A stretch of 14,338 bases of DNA from Bacteroidota bacterium. GTDB lineage: Bacteria; Bacteroidota; Bacteroidia; Chitinophagales; Chitinophagaceae. A program made the translations under genes and the position numbers. Below, piece after piece: positions 13,610-14,338 of the stretch. Under the pieces are notes generated by a model that was not told the origin of the DNA, did not search any database, and saw only the letters and a program-made list of their open reading frames with translations. Location of the stretch: assembly GCA_026391115.1 (NCBI GenBank), contig JAPLER010000002.1:1-14338 (forward strand). Reading direction: 5' to 3'. Position 1 is the first letter of the stretch. Every line of letters starts with the position of its first letter.

Positions 13610-14023
13610 ATGAAAAAAGTTTTAGTATTATGCACTGGCAACAGCTGTAGAAGTCAAATTGCTGAGGGCTATTTAAAATATTTTGCAAAAGATAAAGCAA
13701 CCATTTACAGTGCTGGTGTAGAAACACATGGTGTAAACCCAAAAGCTGTTGCTATAATGAAAGAAGATGGCATTGACATCTCCAATCATACTTCTAATAA
13801 TATTGAAGAATATAAAAATATTGATTTTGACTTTGTGATAACGGTGTGTGATAATGCCAAAGAACGTTGTCCATTTTTTTCTGGTAAAGCCGTAAAATTT
13901 CATTATAATTTTCCAGACCCCGCAAAAGCTACAGGAACTGAAGAAGAAACTTTAGAGCAATTTAGAAAAGTGAGACAAATGATTAAAGACTATTGTAACA
14001 AATTTGTTGACACTAATTTGTAA
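13610..14023 (+). CDS. arsC: Arsenate reductase, thioredoxin-coupled (low-molecular-weight phosphatase fold)
   Basis: 137-residue cytoplasmic enzyme reducing As(V) to As(III). The phosphatase-like P-loop CTGNSCRS has nucleophile Cys8 and Arg14. The redox triad is complete, Cys8-Cys80-Cys87 (VCDNAKERCP), in the spacing of S. aureus ArsC (10, 82, 89), and Asp103 in FPDP is the general acid. This assigns it to the thioredoxin-dependent class, not the glutaredoxin-dependent E. coli type. The frame is open upstream to an ATG at 13541, but those 23 residues are a shadow of the overlapping 41-residue gene; the Met at 13610 gives the normal N-terminus MKKVLVLCTGNSCRSQ. Arsenite made here should induce through ArsR. 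The exporter expected for this pathway is not in the window. Confidence 0.95.
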   Translation: MKKVLVLCTGNSCRSQIAEGYLKYFAKDKATIYSAGVETHGVNPKAVAIMKEDGIDISNHTSNNIEEYKNIDFDFVITVCDNAKERCPFFSGKAVKFHYNFPDPAKATGTEEETLEQFRKVRQMIKDYCNKFVDTNL

Positions 14024-14079
14024 GTTACAATGTAAAAAAATATACGGCAAGTTTTATTTTCACACTATACATTTGTGGA

Positions 14080-14338
14080 ATGCCTTTATTCAAAATTAAT
14101 TGGGATGCGTTTGGTGTTACAGTTTCAATTGCTTGTGCAATACACTGTGCATTATTGCCTCTTGTACTTAGTAGTTTGCCTTTATTTGGTATAAATGTTA
14201 TTGATAACTTATATTTTGAATATGGAATGATTGCTTTGGCTTTTTTTGTAGGTGCATATTCATTGTATCATGGCTTTAAAAAACATCATCACAACTGGTT
14301 ACCATTAATTATTTTTTCAGTAGGAATGTTATGTTTAC
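14080..14338 (+). CDS. MerC-domain membrane protein, N-terminal part (runs off window)
   Basis: At least 86 residues, open to the right edge. The start is MPLFKINWDAFGVTVSIACA. The first helix carries CAIHC (Cys19, Cys23), the metal-binding pair typical of MerC-domain proteins. A second helix follows (about 50-63, MIALAFFVGAYSLY), then the HHH cluster after FKK (His69-71), and a third helix begins (around LPLIIFSVGMLCL). MerC was described as a mercuric-ion transporter; Bacteroidota relatives are common and often linked to other metals. Here it follows arsC by 56 bases on the same strand, so it may move arsenite, zinc or another thiophilic metal. No ATG gives a longer start. The C-terminal half is not visible. 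Confidence 0.85.
   Translation, partial: MPLFKINWDAFGVTVSIACAIHCALLPLVLSSLPLFGINVIDNLYFEYGMIALAFFVGAYSLYHGFKKHHHNWLPLIIFSVGMLCL

Overview
The window looks like a chromosomal segment of a low-GC Bacteroidota bacterium, most likely a Chitinophagaceae/Sphingobacteriia relative (inferred). The reasons are AT-rich codon use, the near absence of Shine-Dalgarno sequences, two promoters of the Bacteroidota type (TTTG, about 18 bases, then TAnnTTTG-like), and protein sequences that read as Bacteroidota versions of PolA, UvrD/PcrA, ArgH and a DUF6428-type protein.

Layout from left to right. (1) The left edge cuts an IS3-family insertion sequence; only the first 25 codons of its OrfA remain, on the minus strand. 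It lies just beyond the stop codon of a complete DNA polymerase I gene (polA, minus). (2) A rightward pair follows: a small two-helix membrane protein and a SixA-like histidine phosphatase, behind a good Bacteroidota promoter. (3) A membrane-anchored alpha/beta hydrolase (minus) is divergent from a rightward pair made of an MHS-type MFS symporter with an unusual ~80-residue periplasmic insertion and a 72-residue membrane protein. (4) A leftward block holds a CodA-like amidohydrolase, argH and a PcrA/UvrD helicase. The last converges with the small membrane gene, with only 3 bases between the two stop codons. Upstream of the amidohydrolase a strong intrinsic terminator abuts the start codon, and a 43-codon small ORF ends on the terminator stem. 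This looks like a candidate leader/attenuator.

(5) The right end is an arsenic/metal gene cluster reading rightward: arsR, a DUF6428-type Cys-tailed protein, an ArsN/phosphinothricin-acetyltransferase-like GNAT, a 41-residue membrane protein, a thioredoxin-type arsenate reductase (arsC), and the start of a MerC-domain membrane protein that runs off the window. The arsR promoter is packed with palindromes: a 37-bp interrupted palindrome over the -33 box, a perfect 16-bp palindrome over the -7 box, and a third copy of the TATTTACTAG half-site upstream. This fits autorepression by ArsR. ArsC would reduce arsenate to arsenite, ArsR would sense arsenite, and the GNAT may acetylate an organoarsenical or glutamate-analogue antibiotic. 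No arsenite exporter (ArsB/Acr3) is in the window; one may lie beyond the right edge.

Most of the window is ordinary housekeeping sequence. The most interesting parts are the leader with terminator in front of the amidohydrolase, the arsR operator region, the Cys-rich tails in the ars cluster, and the small membrane gene hidden between the GNAT and arsC.
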